Below, piece by piece: positions 8,279 to 17,880 of a DNA stretch of 38,214 nucleotides (the stretch's first letter is position 1; each line of letters begins with the position of its first letter). A program made the translations under genes and the position numbers. Where the stretch lies: the NCBI GenBank assembly GCA_020850695.1, contig JADZEF010000318.1:1-38214 (forward strand), written 5' to 3'. This stretch comes from Planctomycetaceae bacterium. GTDB taxonomy: Bacteria; Planctomycetota; Planctomycetia; Planctomycetales; Planctomycetaceae. Under the pieces are notes generated by a model. The model made no database searches, was not told where the DNA came from, and was given only the letters and a program-made list of their open reading frames with translations.

Positions 8279-10564
8279 TCAGTCGTCCGTATTCGTCACA
8301 ATCGTCCGGTCGTAGACCGAGCTCGTTGTCGCACTCCCCCCCGCCCCGCCGTTGCCCCCGGCCACCCCTCCGCCCGGCGCGGGATGCTGACCCGACGTTC
8401 CGAGCCCCCCTGCCCCGCCGCGCTCATGCCGGTTCCACCATGCGTCCGCGTCATCCGTCGTCCAGCTCGCGGCCGCCGGAGAGCGGGCGATGAGGTGCGC
8501 CAGATCGCGGGCCGTCGTCGGACGCTTATAACGAGACTTCTCCAGGCAGGCGATCAGCGCGTTCTCCAGCTCCGACGACACCGGACGCCCGAGGATCTGC
8601 GACGGCAGCACCGGCGCCTGGCTCACGTGCATCTGACACAACTCGACGATGCTCCGCGCATTGAACACCGGCCGGCCGGTCAGCAGGAAATATCCGACCG
8701 CGCCCACCGCATACAGATCGGCCCGGTTGTCGACCGCGTTCGGCGTCTGGATCGACTCGGGGGAAAGGTACAGCGGCGTCCCGGTCAACGACTCCGAGCT
8801 CGTCAGCTTCGACTGCTTCTCATCGTCCACCGCCTTGACCAGCCCGAAGTCGAGAACCTTCACGACGTCGGCCTCTCCCCCGCGGCGGTTCAGCATGATG
8901 TTCGCGGGCTTCACGTCGCGGTGCACCATCCCATGCGTGTGCGCTTCATACAGCGATCCGCACACCTGGAGCAGTATCTTGATGACGCGCCCCTCGGGCT
9001 GTGGTCCGTAGCGATCGACGAGCGTCTGGAGATCGATGCCGTCGAGGAACTCCATCGCATAGTAGAAGACCCCCTCAGGCGTGCGGCCGTAATCGTAGAT
9101 CGCCACCGTATTGGGATGGTTGAGCTGACAGGTGATCTGCACTTCTCGTTCGAATCGCTGGATCGATCCTTCGTTAACTTTGTCGACGTCCAGCAGCTTG
9201 ATGGCGGTCGGACGGCGAAGCATCGCATGCGTCCCGCGATAGACGACTCCCATGCCCCCCGAGCCAAGTTTCTGCTCGAGGCGGTACTGCCCCAGCTGTT
9301 TCGCTTCAATCGCGGCCTTCTGGGCTTCGCGCTGCATCCGTGCCACGACGACCGTGAAGAGGAAAATCGCCAGCGAGCAGATCCCGAGCAGCGTCAGCAA
9401 GGCCAGAAAGGTGCGGTGCAGGATCACCAGGGGACGAAATGCCTCCGCCGCATCGACCTCGGTTACCACGCCGATGTCGCGCTCCTTCATCCACTTCCAG
9501 GCGCCAACGACTTTCACACCGCGGTCATCGTTGTATCCGTCGACGTCGAGGCCCGAGCCCTTGTCGTTGATGGCCGATTCCGCAGCCTTCGTGAAGGGGA
9601 GGTCGCGGCGACGCTTCGCGGGATGGTAGCCCGCCGTCATGTCTCCTCCGGGATCGCGGATGGAAATCGTCAGGAGGGACTGCGCGTGCTCCTGGTCCGG
9701 AATCAGCCCCAGGCGAATCAGCGCGTCGTCGAACCGGCTGTTCGAGACCATCATGCCGTTGGCATCGAAGGCATAAGTCTCCCCGGTTTCACCGATCCGT
9801 CCCAGTTCCATGATCGCGGTGAACTCATTCTCCGGGCGGATCCGCAGCGCAAGCGCTCCAACCACCTGGAATGCCGCATCGCGGATCGGACTTCCCACGA
9901 ACATCGTTGGCACGCCGGTCCTCATCCGGCCGAACTCATCCTTCATCAGGATGGTGCTCGGGAATGGGGTCGACACCCCCGTATGGCCGTCAAGCACCTT
10001 CTTCGCGAACGGCTCATACTGCTCGGGGAGCGTCCGATTCAGCATCTCCTCGGCGGAGGTCGCGACGATCTTGTAGTTCTTGTCGACGACGTAGTAGCCG
10101 AAATAGTTATGGGCGCGCATCCCCGGGGACAACGACTTCCGCAACCTGGTCAGCAGGGCCGGTGTCGTGGTTCGCTTCTTCTCGGCAACAGGCTCTTCGG
10201 ATGGCTCTTCGAGTTCCAGCAGCGAATAGATCGTCTCGCGGACATCCTGCTGCGAGGCCATCGACTCCGCGTTCGCCTCCTGGGTTTTGAACCAGTTCTC
10301 GAGCATCGCGGTCTGCACCGTGAGCAACGTCTCGAGACCCGATCCGAGCGTCCCTTTCATCGTCGACTCGACCGCCCGCCGCACCCAGTACCCGCCCCCG
10401 ACAAGAACGACGATCGCCAGGATCGGCCAGATCCACAGCTGCCGCTTCAGGAAGAGTCCTGTCCTCGAGATCGTCCGGCCGATGCTGCTATGCGCAAACG
10501 TCAGGTGCGGCGCAGGGCCGGCGGTTCGCGAGTGATCACGTCGAAAGAATCGAAGGATGTTCAT
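8279..10564 (-). CDS. Membrane Ser/Thr protein kinase with Cache-like sensor
   Basis: 761 residues from the ATG at 10564 (a TTG 27 bp upstream is the alternative; neither has a well-placed ribosome site). Order: cytoplasmic N-terminus, membrane helix (43-60), a Cache-like extracytoplasmic sensor (about 85-370, with YFGYYVVDKNYKIVATS and ETGETYAFDANGMMVSNSR), a second helix (384-408), a short coiled linker and a Hanks-type kinase domain (427-694). Catalytic motifs are intact: glycine loop LGSGGMGVVYRG, Lys456 in AIK, HRDVKPANIM (548-557) and DFG (572-574). The tail is Gly-rich and low in complexity. The protein should sense a small ligand outside the membrane and phosphorylate cytoplasmic targets; both are unknown. 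One-component receptor kinases of this layout are common in planctomycetes. Confidence 0.93.
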   Translation of the reverse strand: MNILRFFRRDHSRTAGPAPHLTFAHSSIGRTISRTGLFLKRQLWIWPILAIVVLVGGGYWVRRAVESTMKGTLGSGLETLLTVQTAMLENWFKTQEANAESMASQQDVRETIYSLLELEEPSEEPVAEKKRTTTPALLTRLRKSLSPGMRAHNYFGYYVVDKNYKIVATSAEEMLNRTLPEQYEPFAKKVLDGHTGVSTPFPSTILMKDEFGRMRTGVPTMFVGSPIRDAAFQVVGALALRIRPENEFTAIMELGRIGETGETYAFDANGMMVSNSRFDDALIRLGLIPDQEHAQSLLTISIRDPGGDMTAGYHPAKRRRDLPFTKAAESAINDKGSGLDVDGYNDDRGVKVVGAWKWMKERDIGVVTEVDAAEAFRPLVILHRTFLALLTLLGICSLAIFLFTVVVARMQREAQKAAIEAKQLGQYRLEQKLGSGGMGVVYRGTHAMLRRPTAIKLLDVDKVNEGSIQRFEREVQITCQLNHPNTVAIYDYGRTPEGVFYYAMEFLDGIDLQTLVDRYGPQPEGRVIKILLQVCGSLYEAHTHGMVHRDVKPANIMLNRRGGEADVVKVLDFGLVKAVDDEKQSKLTSSESLTGTPLYLSPESIQTPNAVDNRADLYAVGAVGYFLLTGRPVFNARSIVELCQMHVSQAPVLPSQILGRPVSSELENALIACLEKSRYKRPTTARDLAHLIARSPAAASWTTDDADAWWNRHERGGAGGLGTSGQHPAPGGGVAGGNGGAGGSATTSSVYDRTIVTNTDD

Positions 10565-11102
10565 GACGAAGGGGACGCCTGAAGTCCACAATCCTTGCGG
10601 TACTCTGTGACGTGGCGGACGTTTGAGGGACAGGCTACGTCAGTCTAGGGAACGCCGGCAGGGAGTGCGGGAACGAGGCGCGAAGGGAATGCGGTTTTGC
10701 GAAGACAGTGGCGAAACATAGGTCGTGCATTCCGGTGATATCAATTGCAGGGGATATGCGGCGCGGCTTCGAGCTGGCAGGACGACCGGTGCCGAGAATC
10801 TGAGTTTTCCATTAAATTGATCATTGACGGCTTGACTTGTCATCGGCAGTCTCACCAAGCGTCATGTGTCGATGATTGCCCGAATAGCACCCGCTCCCTT
10901 CCGCTCGCGGATGCTGATGGCACTCGATGTCGATCCTGCGCGGCTCTCTGCCGACGCAGTTCTATTCCGTTCTTCATGAGCCCGCCACCCGTTCCGGGTT
11001 GGCGCGCCTCTCGACCTTTCTCGTGATTCTGCCGTCGTTCGTCGGCACCGGTCTGTGTCGCGTCACGTCGTTTCATCAATTCAGTTTTCCGGAGTCGAAG
11101 TC
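10565..11102. other. Divergent intergenic region
   Basis: 538 bp between the kinase (-) and the DUF1559 gene (+). The middle (about 10800-10850) is more AT-rich than the surroundings and may hold promoters. No gene or structured RNA was recognised. Confidence 0.4.
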
Positions 11103-12095
11103 ATGCGCCGTCATTCGGTCCGCACCAGGGGGTTCACGCTCATTGAACTCCTGGTGGTCATCGCCATCATCGCCATTCTGATCGCCTTGTTGCTGCCGGC
11201 CGTCCAGCAGGCCCGGGAAGCGGCGCGCCGCACCCAGTGCCGCAACAACATGAAGCAGATGGGCCTCGCTTTCCACAACTATCACGACGCCTATATTCGC
11301 TTCCCCGCCGACGCCCTCTGGACCTTCCAGCCCGAGAACATGTCGCTCCGCGCAGCCCGCAACTTCACCTGGGTCGCCGCCATCCTCCCGTACATCGATC
11401 AGGCTCCGATGTACAACCAGCTCAACTTCCTCATCCCGGCGCTCGGACAGACCGTCGATGGCAAGCCGATGGAGCAGATCCAACTCCCCGGACTCATCTG
11501 CCCATCCGATCCCGGCTTCAAGCCCGTGCTCCCGCACAACATCGGCTTCTCTTGCTATAGCGTCGCCACGTCGTGGGATTACTGGTCCTACGTCACCGAG
11601 AACCGGATCCTGAACGCCTTCCCGCACAGCACGCATCGGGCGATTGGCGATTTCGTGGACGGCACCTCGAACACCATCATGGCCGCCGAGACCGACTCCG
11701 CGAACTTCACCGGCTCGCAGTTCCCCGGCCAGGGTCGGCGACGGGTCGCCGGCGAACGCGTCTTCCGCACCACGCTCCTCGCGACACAGACGTGGCACTG
11801 GGGCGCCATGGCGGCCGGCGTCCAGCAGCCCCCCGTCCCCAATCGCGTGATCCTGTGGCCGGATGGACAGACCCCGACATCGCAGGACTGGTGGCGCGCG
11901 GGACCCTACGCGCTCGCCCCCGTCTACTACACGCAGTACGGTCCGAATTCCGAATGGCCTGGGCCGGGCTCCTTCCATGAAGGTGGCCTTCAGGTGCTGA
12001 TGGCGGACGGCTCGGTCCGCTTCGTCAGCGAGAACATCAGCCACGACGGAAACTGGACGCTGTCCGTGTGGCAGGCCCTGCACTCGGCCGACTGA
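11103..12095 (+). CDS. DUF1559 pseudopilin-like protein (H-X9-DG type)
   Basis: 330 residues. The ATG at 11103 follows GGAG (11091-11094) and gives a perfect type IV prepilin leader: RTRG cleaved before FTLIELLVVIAIIAILIALL, with Glu at +5 (residue 15). The C-terminus has the H-X9-DG motif (His, nine residues, ADGSVRF) that defines the DUF1559 pseudopilin-like proteins, which are hugely expanded in planctomycetes. After processing by a prepilin peptidase the helix anchors the protein in the membrane or in a pseudopilus; the globular part is of unknown function. It is followed by a small lipoprotein, a pairing often seen for this family. Confidence 0.95.
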   Translation: MRRHSVRTRGFTLIELLVVIAIIAILIALLLPAVQQAREAARRTQCRNNMKQMGLAFHNYHDAYIRFPADALWTFQPENMSLRAARNFTWVAAILPYIDQAPMYNQLNFLIPALGQTVDGKPMEQIQLPGLICPSDPGFKPVLPHNIGFSCYSVATSWDYWSYVTENRILNAFPHSTHRAIGDFVDGTSNTIMAAETDSANFTGSQFPGQGRRRVAGERVFRTTLLATQTWHWGAMAAGVQQPPVPNRVILWPDGQTPTSQDWWRAGPYALAPVYYTQYGPNSEWPGPGSFHEGGLQVLMADGSVRFVSENISHDGNWTLSVWQALHSAD

Positions 12096-12374
12096 TCGAA
12101 TGCTCAGGTCTCGGTCAGCAACTTCTGAGATCCTAAAAGGCCTCTCAGGCTCAATGACCGGCGAACATCCCGCGGCGATCGAAGCCGCGCGATGTCTCGC
12201 CGGGTTCGTTGTTCACAGTCCGCACCGCGGCAGAGCGGCTGCGGTTCGAGCGTGCCCCCCACGTGCCTCGACGCACAACGGCGTTGCCCGGCGCCACGAG
12301 GGACACCACGGTTGTTTCATTTCGCTTCGCCCCGCGGCCCATATCGAGCCCAGGCAACCTCTCGGACTTACTTC

Positions 12375-12788
12375 ATGAATCGCTGCGCCCACTTTCTTCT
12401 ATGCCTTGTCGTGTTGACAGTGTTCACTGGCTGCGGATCAGGACGTGTCGAAAAGCCAACGGTGAGCGTGGATGCGACCCTGACCCTGGATGGCAAGCCC
12501 TACGGACCAGCGCGCCTCTCGCTGTCTGGTCCGACCGCCGAAGCGGGCCTTCCTCCCACCACCGGGATCGCGGAGTCAGACGGATCCCTCAAGCTATGGT
12601 CTTACAAGGAAGGGGGTGGCGTCGTCCCCGGAACCTATGCCGTCATGCTCGTTCCGGATCCGATGAAAGTCGGTGAAGCCGTCCAGACCAAGCCGTCCTC
12701 GGTCGAGATTCCGCAAAGCGGCGGGAAGGTCGAGATCAAGCTCGAAACGAAGCCCGGCACGAAAGGCAAGGTTCCCTCTGCCATTTGA
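12375..12788 (+). CDS. Small lipoprotein, transthyretin/carboxypeptidase-regulatory-like
   Basis: 137 residues. The start is chosen for its signal peptide with lipobox FTGC (Cys20 becomes the lipidated residue). The mature domain has a beta-sandwich pattern (VDATLTLDGKPYGPARLSL, GSLKLWSY, VPGTYAVMLVP, KVEIKLETKPG) like the small regulatory-like lipoproteins that accompany DUF1559 genes in planctomycetes. The ribosome site is weak. The 279 bp between it and the DUF1559 gene contain no other gene. Confidence 0.8.
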   Translation: MNRCAHFLLCLVVLTVFTGCGSGRVEKPTVSVDATLTLDGKPYGPARLSLSGPTAEAGLPPTTGIAESDGSLKLWSYKEGGGVVPGTYAVMLVPDPMKVGEAVQTKPSSVEIPQSGGKVEIKLETKPGTKGKVPSAI

Positions 12789-12984
12789 CGGCGGCGGTTG
12801 TCGGGACGGATGCACGCGAGTCTTCGACGTGCCGTGACGACCAACGCAGTGAGACGCTGGGGCGGGAGTGTTGCGGCCGTTCCCGGTATACTCCTCTCTC
12901 ACCACACATCCTCGCGGCGCTCGCCGGGTTCGAGACGTGTGCGGCGGCCGGACGCCTCACGTTCCGGCGGGAGCCTGATCCGCG

Positions 12985-14328
12985 ATGCACCCTGCCCTGC
13001 AGTCCCGTTCCGCGTTCGCCCGCTGGAGCATCGTCGCGATGCTCATGGGTTGGACGGGGCTCGGACATTTCTGCCGCATCAACATCACGGTCGCCGGAGA
13101 CGAGGTCTTCATCCCCATCCTCAAGATGGACGAGACCTCGCTGGGCTATGTCTACACGGCCTTCGGCATCGCCTACACCGGACTGATGATTCCCGGCGGC
13201 TGGCTGATCGACCGCATCGGCGCCGCACGGGCACTGATGCTGCTGGGCCTCTTCATGGGCACGCTCGTCGCCGTGACGGGGGGCGTCGGGCTGATCCCGG
13301 CCATCGCGTCCAGCCCGATGTCCTTCTGGCTGGCGCTGCTCGTCGTGCGATCTCTCGTTGGCGTGTGCAGTTCTCCGCTCCACCCGGCGTGCGCTCATGT
13401 CGTCTCGGACGTCATTCGAAGCGAGGGGCGATCCACAGCCAACGGCCTGGTGACGGCCGGCGCCCTGGTGGGAATCTCTGTCACGCATCCCCTGTTCGGA
13501 GCGCTCATGGGCTGGATCACGTGGCCCTGGGCGTTCGTCGCTTCGGGCCTCGTGCTGTTCCTCTACGGCGTGGTCTGGGGAATCACTATCGTCCCGGGAT
13601 TCCCGGAATCCTCGAACCATGAAACTACCGTCGGAGTCGACCACCTCGATGCGGCCGTGGAAGAGCCGGCCCAGGTCACCTCGAGCGACGTGCGGAATCT
13701 GCTTGCCAACGGCAGCTTCTGGCTCGTGACATTAAGCTACGCCCTCTACAGCTACTTCCAGTACCTCTTCTTCTACTGGATCGGCTACTACTTCAAGCAG
13801 GTGTTGAAGGTTCCGATTCCCGAATCCCGTGAAGCCACCTGCATTATTCTCCTCTCGATGGGGGGCGGCATGGTCTTCGGCGGGTTGTGCACCGACGTCA
13901 TGTGCCGTCTGCTGGGAACAACCAGTGGCCGCCGGTCCGTGGTGATGACGGGGACCATCCTGGCCGGCCTCTTCGGATGGATTGCGGTGCAGGTCACGAC
14001 GCTCACCACCATTACCCTGTTCCTGTCGCTCTCGATGGCTGCCCTGGGGATGTGCGAAGGGGTCTTCTGGACCACCGCGACAGACCTGGGAGGCAAGGCC
14101 CGCGGATTCGCCGGGGCCTTCATGAATACCGTGGGGAACATCGGCGGGTTCATCTCCCCGTCATTGACCCCGTTCCTCGCCGGCAAGCTCGGTTGGCCGG
14201 GGGCCATCAAGGTGGCCTGCATCATCAGCGCTCTCAGCGGCCTGACGTGGCTGGCGATCCGCTTTGTCGCCCCCCCGATCCCGCGCGAAGGCCTGCTGGC
14301 CCTGGAGGATAATGGTGTCGAAGCGTGA
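12985..14328 (+). CDS. MFS transporter, anion:cation symporter-like
   Basis: 447 residues with about 12 membrane helices in two halves and a central charged loop (about 215-235). The first loop motif reads GGWLIDRIGAARAL, matching the MFS signature between helices 2 and 3. The N-terminal GLGHFCRINITVAGDE and overall layout resemble the anion:cation symporter branch (uptake of sugar acids and other organic anions), but the substrate cannot be assigned. The 3' end overlaps the creatinase-like gene by 17 bp, so transporter and hydrolase are probably made together and the substrate imported may be the one hydrolysed. Confidence 0.88.
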   Translation: MHPALQSRSAFARWSIVAMLMGWTGLGHFCRINITVAGDEVFIPILKMDETSLGYVYTAFGIAYTGLMIPGGWLIDRIGAARALMLLGLFMGTLVAVTGGVGLIPAIASSPMSFWLALLVVRSLVGVCSSPLHPACAHVVSDVIRSEGRSTANGLVTAGALVGISVTHPLFGALMGWITWPWAFVASGLVLFLYGVVWGITIVPGFPESSNHETTVGVDHLDAAVEEPAQVTSSDVRNLLANGSFWLVTLSYALYSYFQYLFFYWIGYYFKQVLKVPIPESREATCIILLSMGGGMVFGGLCTDVMCRLLGTTSGRRSVVMTGTILAGLFGWIAVQVTTLTTITLFLSLSMAALGMCEGVFWTTATDLGGKARGFAGAFMNTVGNIGGFISPSLTPFLAGKLGWPGAIKVACIISALSGLTWLAIRFVAPPIPREGLLALEDNGVEA

Positions 14329-15472
14329 TTTCACCGCCGACGAATTCGCCTCGCGGCGAGCGTGCGTACAGAGTGCGATCGCGGCGGCGGGGCTCGACTG
14401 GCTCGTCGCCTTCCATCCGGTCTCGATCCACTGGCTGACCGGCTCGGACGCGAAGAGCTACCAGGAATTCCAGTGCCTGCTCATTCCCGCCGGCGAGGGC
14501 CCCTTCGCAGTCCTTACCCGCGAAGGGGAACGCGCCGAGTTCCAGGACGACGCCCTCGTCGACCGCCTCGAATCGTGGGGAGGCGGGCACATCGAAGATC
14601 CCGTCGCCGCCTTCGCGCGACTGGCCGACTCACTCGGTCTCCGCAACGCCCGCGTCGGGATCGAAGTCCCGGCCTACTACCTTCATCCCCATCACTACGT
14701 TCGCCTGAAGGATTTCCTCGGCCCGGCACTCGTCGCCGAGCCGACCGAACTCATCGGCGAACTCAAGCTGGTGAAGTCCCCCGCCGAACTCGGCTACATC
14801 CGTGAGGCCGTCGCCAGCGCCGACAAGGCAATGGAGGTTTTTGCCAACGCTCTCCAGCCGGGGCAGACCGAGCTCGCGTTGGCGGGCGAGGTCTATCGCG
14901 CCCTGCTGGGTGCGGGAAGCGGGCTCGCGGCCAGCCCCATCAATCTCGTCTCGGGCGAGCGCTCCGGATTCAGTCATGGCGCGCCGACAACGCGTGTGCT
15001 CCGCCACGGCGACTATGGAAGCATCGAGTACGGCGCGACCTGCCGGCGCTACACCTCCACCATCGGCCGTCAGTTCTGCCTCGGCGAACCGACCGCACGC
15101 ATGCGCGAACTTTACGATGTGGTGCGAGCCGCGTCCGACGCCTGCCTCGCCGCCATTCGTGCGGGAGTTCCCGCGGAAGTTCCGCACGAGGCCGCGCGGC
15201 GCGTCATTGTCGACGCAGGGCTCGAGCACGGACGCGTTCACACCACCGGCTACGGCCTGGCCCCCGGCTTTCCTCCCACGTGGGGCGAACCGCTGCACAT
15301 GCTGGGGGGCGTCCGCAGCCCGCTGAAGGCCGGCATGGTCATCACCATCGAGCCGCCGGTCTTCCTTGCGGAAGAGCGGCTCGGTGCCCGCATCATCGAT
15401 AACGTCCTGGTGACAAACGACGGCGCGGAACTCCTCTCGCGGTTTTCTCGCGACCTGATGATTGCGGAGTGA
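14312..15472 (+). CDS. M24 creatinase/ectoine-hydrolase-like amidohydrolase
   Basis: 386 residues. The ATG at 14312 is only 3 bp from GGAGG (14304-14308); a GTG at 14315 would have better spacing. It has a creatinase-type N-terminal domain (about 1-150) and a pita-bread C-terminal domain (about 160-380). The His of SHGAP (222) and the Glu of TIEPP (347) are kept. The usual metal ligands of aminopeptidase P/methionine aminopeptidase are replaced: IEYG for the first Asp, TST for the second, GYGLAPGFPPTWGE where GHGIG-like His is expected, and RIID for RIED. This points to the non-metal creatinase or DoeA/EutD ectoine-hydrolase-like branch rather than a dipeptidase. The creatinase active-site Glu also seems absent. 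Partner of the overlapping MFS transporter. Confidence 0.85.
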   Translation: MVSKRDFTADEFASRRACVQSAIAAAGLDWLVAFHPVSIHWLTGSDAKSYQEFQCLLIPAGEGPFAVLTREGERAEFQDDALVDRLESWGGGHIEDPVAAFARLADSLGLRNARVGIEVPAYYLHPHHYVRLKDFLGPALVAEPTELIGELKLVKSPAELGYIREAVASADKAMEVFANALQPGQTELALAGEVYRALLGAGSGLAASPINLVSGERSGFSHGAPTTRVLRHGDYGSIEYGATCRRYTSTIGRQFCLGEPTARMRELYDVVRAASDACLAAIRAGVPAEVPHEAARRVIVDAGLEHGRVHTTGYGLAPGFPPTWGEPLHMLGGVRSPLKAGMVITIEPPVFLAEERLGARIIDNVLVTNDGAELLSRFSRDLMIAE

Positions 15473-15484
15473 AGACAGCCGAAT

Positions 15485-15741
15485 CAGGAGTCCGCAGCGC
15501 CAGCAAGGACGAATCGACTTCCATCAGGTCCCGCTCTCCAGGACTCGCTCTGGCAGGCGGCTGTCATCCTCGGTGCCATCACCTCGCTGCTGCCGCGCGC
15601 GTCCCACATTCAGGATTCGGCCAATCGCCCACGCCTTCCCGCTGCCCCGATTCGCAATACCTCATCCGTGGAGTGACGCGAACACGGCGCCGTCGGCCCG
15701 CGATATCCTCGTTTCGTCCTTGCTGGCGCTGCGGACTCCTG
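15485..15741. repeat. Perfect 29-bp inverted repeat pair
   Basis: The arms at 15485-15513 and 15713-15741 are exact reverse complements (left arm begins caggagtccgcagcgccagc) with about 200 bp between them. The flanks on both sides share ccgaat at slightly different distances, so they look like two copies of a dispersed repeat in opposite orientation rather than one hairpin. They fill the 300-bp gap between convergent genes; no gene is seen inside. Confidence 0.85.
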
Positions 15742-15772
15742 GAACTCAGGCATTCGGCCGTTCGCCGGATTC

Positions 15773-16747
15773 TCACGCCGGAATGTTGGCTTCTCGGCGG
15801 CCCTCCGTCAGCGCGTCGAGCCCGTCGGGCGTTGCGAACGAATTCGCCAGGTCCGGCGACTCCAGCAATCCGAACAGATTCTCCTGGATCGCCGCACAGA
15901 TCTCGGTCAGCGGCAGATGGCTGAGCCGGGCCCGCGAGAAGGGGTTCTGGAGTTCGATCCCGACCTGATCGAGCGCCACCAGCGGGTACGCCGCCAGCAT
16001 CGTGATCAGCGGGGTGAGAGACCCGGTCTTGTCCACCAGGGCGATCGGCAGCGTCGCAAGGAACAGGAACAGGAAGCGGCGGATCTTGATCGAGAAAACC
16101 CGCGCCAACGGCGTCTTCAGAATCCGCTCGCACGCCCCGATGTGGTCGATCAGCGTGGCTCGCTCCTTTTCGGCCGCGAGGAACGCAAAGCGGTCCATCT
16201 GTCCTTCGTCCACGGCCGACCGCAGCATTGCGGCCAGCCGGGCCGAAACAAACAGCGGCATGTGCTGCGCCCGCGCCACCGCACTCCCCTGCCCCGATCC
16301 GACCAGCGCGCCGATGTCGCTGATGTCGTCTTCATTGCGAAGACTGTGGCGGCACGCGTGGGCGAATGAAGCAACCCAGCGGATGAATTGACTCCGCCAG
16401 GCGGGATCATCGGGACCGTAGCTCAACCCGATCAGGCCCAGGTTGCGGGTCTGGTTGACGATCCCCCCCCACAGCTTGCGGGCTTCGTACCAGCGGTCGT
16501 ATCCCGAGTTGGTGCGGAGGACCAGCAGCAATGTGATGACAGCCCCGACCACCTCATAGGGGGCGATGCCGACGTGCGGCTCGAGCCCGGTGGCGATGAC
16601 GAAGAGCCACACCGCCAGCCCCACGAGTCCGAAGACCAGCACCCGCTTGATGACATAAGGCGTGACGGACCCCTTGATGGCGAACACATCAACCCAGAAG
16701 TCACGTCGTTCCTGAATGGCCACGGGCAATTCCTTTGTTGTTTCCAT
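15773..16747 (-). CDS. Bestrophin-family anion channel
   Basis: 324 residues. The ATG at 16747 is chosen because it gives the usual bacterial bestrophin N-terminus shortly before RRDFWVDVFAIKGSVTP; no ribosome site is evident. Hallmarks are hydrophobic helices at about 33-52 and 60-75, the conserved LVLRTNSGYDRWYEARKLWGG block, then the long cytosolic helices and ACERILKTPLARVFSIKIRRF before the last hydrophobic pair. Bacterial bestrophins form pentameric channels. It lies 94 bp downstream of the universal stress protein on the same strand and is probably in the same operon. Confidence 0.93.
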   Translation of the reverse strand: METTKELPVAIQERRDFWVDVFAIKGSVTPYVIKRVLVFGLVGLAVWLFVIATGLEPHVGIAPYEVVGAVITLLLVLRTNSGYDRWYEARKLWGGIVNQTRNLGLIGLSYGPDDPAWRSQFIRWVASFAHACRHSLRNEDDISDIGALVGSGQGSAVARAQHMPLFVSARLAAMLRSAVDEGQMDRFAFLAAEKERATLIDHIGACERILKTPLARVFSIKIRRFLFLFLATLPIALVDKTGSLTPLITMLAAYPLVALDQVGIELQNPFSRARLSHLPLTEICAAIQENLFGLLESPDLANSFATPDGLDALTEGRREANIPA

Positions 16748-16841
16748 GTCGCGCCGGGGAACGCAGGGGCGTTGCCCGGCGGCAGATGTCATTCGATGAG
16801 GGCAGGAGGCGAAGCCGACGGCTCATGGCGAAACGCCGGCG

Positions 16842-17666
16842 TCATCCCGCCATGTACAATCCGCAGTGAGTTTCGGTCAGCACGTCCTCGGCCACGTCTC
16901 CGAGAATCCGACGCACCAGCGGATTTCCCTTCACCGTGCCCAGCACCACCAGGTCGGCCTCCCACTTGCGGGTATAGGGGAGCACGATGCTCCGCAGGTT
17001 TCCCACCGCCCATCCCAGTTCGCAGTCCATTCCCGCTGCGCGGCAGTAGTCGGCGATGCCCCGCATCGATTGCTGCGCTTCGCGATCGGTCCTCCCCACC
17101 GCCAGCAGGCGATGCGTCCCCCCGTCGAACAACTCGGACTTCACGAAAGAACGAATCAAGCGGCTCGATTCGGCGGTGCCGTCGTAAACCATCAAGACGC
17201 GCGGAGCCCCCTTCAATGGCCCGCGGGGGATAAGGACGGGAACGGGCGCGGTGCGCAGCAGGTTTACAAGATCCCGGGGAGGAATCGCCAATTCCGAAGA
17301 GTCTCCCGGCTCGAGGGCGACACAGGGGGCGATCAACAGGTCATGCAACTGAGCCTCGAACAACAGAAGCTCGCGGACGTCCCCCGTCATCCGCCGGACG
17401 TCGAAATCGACACCGGCGGCCAGGCAAGCCTGCGAGAACTCCTGATGGACGGACCCTTGAACGTGGTGTGTCAATTGCAGCCGCGACTGCTCGCTCACAA
17501 TGGAGATCGCCGACTCGGCACTCGCCGCAATCGACTCCAGACGTCGCGTGTCGGCGATCGTCATCCCCCGCAGTCGAGCGGCGTGCCGCCGCGCCAAAGT
17601 CAAAGCCAAATCGATGACCCACAGGCCACGGATGCCCCCCTGCAAGTGAAGCAGAATGCTTTTCAT
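16842..17666 (-). CDS. Tandem universal stress protein (UspA-like)
   Basis: 274 residues starting MKSILLHLQGG, the usual Usp first strand; longer in-frame starts (17723, 17831) are possible but add non-Usp sequence. It has two Usp folds. The N-terminal one (about 1-140) is degenerate; the second (from RVLMVYDGTAESS) keeps the Rossmann-like core and a partial nucleotide-binding segment (LGTVKGNPLVRRILGDVAE). The spacing is not the canonical G-2X-G-9X-G(S/T), so ATP binding is uncertain. It is upstream of the bestrophin and divergent from the LysR regulator, suggesting a stress- or ion-responsive operon. Confidence 0.88.
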   Translation of the reverse strand: MKSILLHLQGGIRGLWVIDLALTLARRHAARLRGMTIADTRRLESIAASAESAISIVSEQSRLQLTHHVQGSVHQEFSQACLAAGVDFDVRRMTGDVRELLLFEAQLHDLLIAPCVALEPGDSSELAIPPRDLVNLLRTAPVPVLIPRGPLKGAPRVLMVYDGTAESSRLIRSFVKSELFDGGTHRLLAVGRTDREAQQSMRGIADYCRAAGMDCELGWAVGNLRSIVLPYTRKWEADLVVLGTVKGNPLVRRILGDVAEDVLTETHCGLYMAG

Positions 17667-17880
17667 CCGTGGAACGCCGAATCTCTGAACGAGGACGTCG
17701 CGTCGAGGCCCATCGGCAGACATACTGGCCGCGTGTGATCCACCTTGTGATTCCGACAAAGAAGAGGCCTCAACGGTCTTGCGGAGAACTCGCATTTCTA
17801 TCCAATAGGGCTCATTACAGATTCGTAACATTCTTTCGACGATTCAATAAAAATCGCTAATCGAATTCGCCGTTTTTTTG

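Noticed and set aside
8384..10582. Very long plus-strand open frame (732 codons) opposite the kinase
   Set aside because: High-GC shadow; the minus-strand frame has intact kinase motifs and membrane helices.
14264..14311. Upstream in-frame ATG for the creatinase-like gene
   Set aside because: It lies deep in the MFS coding sequence, while GGAGG supports starts at 14312 or 14315.
16748..16792. Longer N-terminus for the bestrophin
   Set aside because: The extra 15 residues are not typical of the family and no ribosome site supports the upstream ATG.
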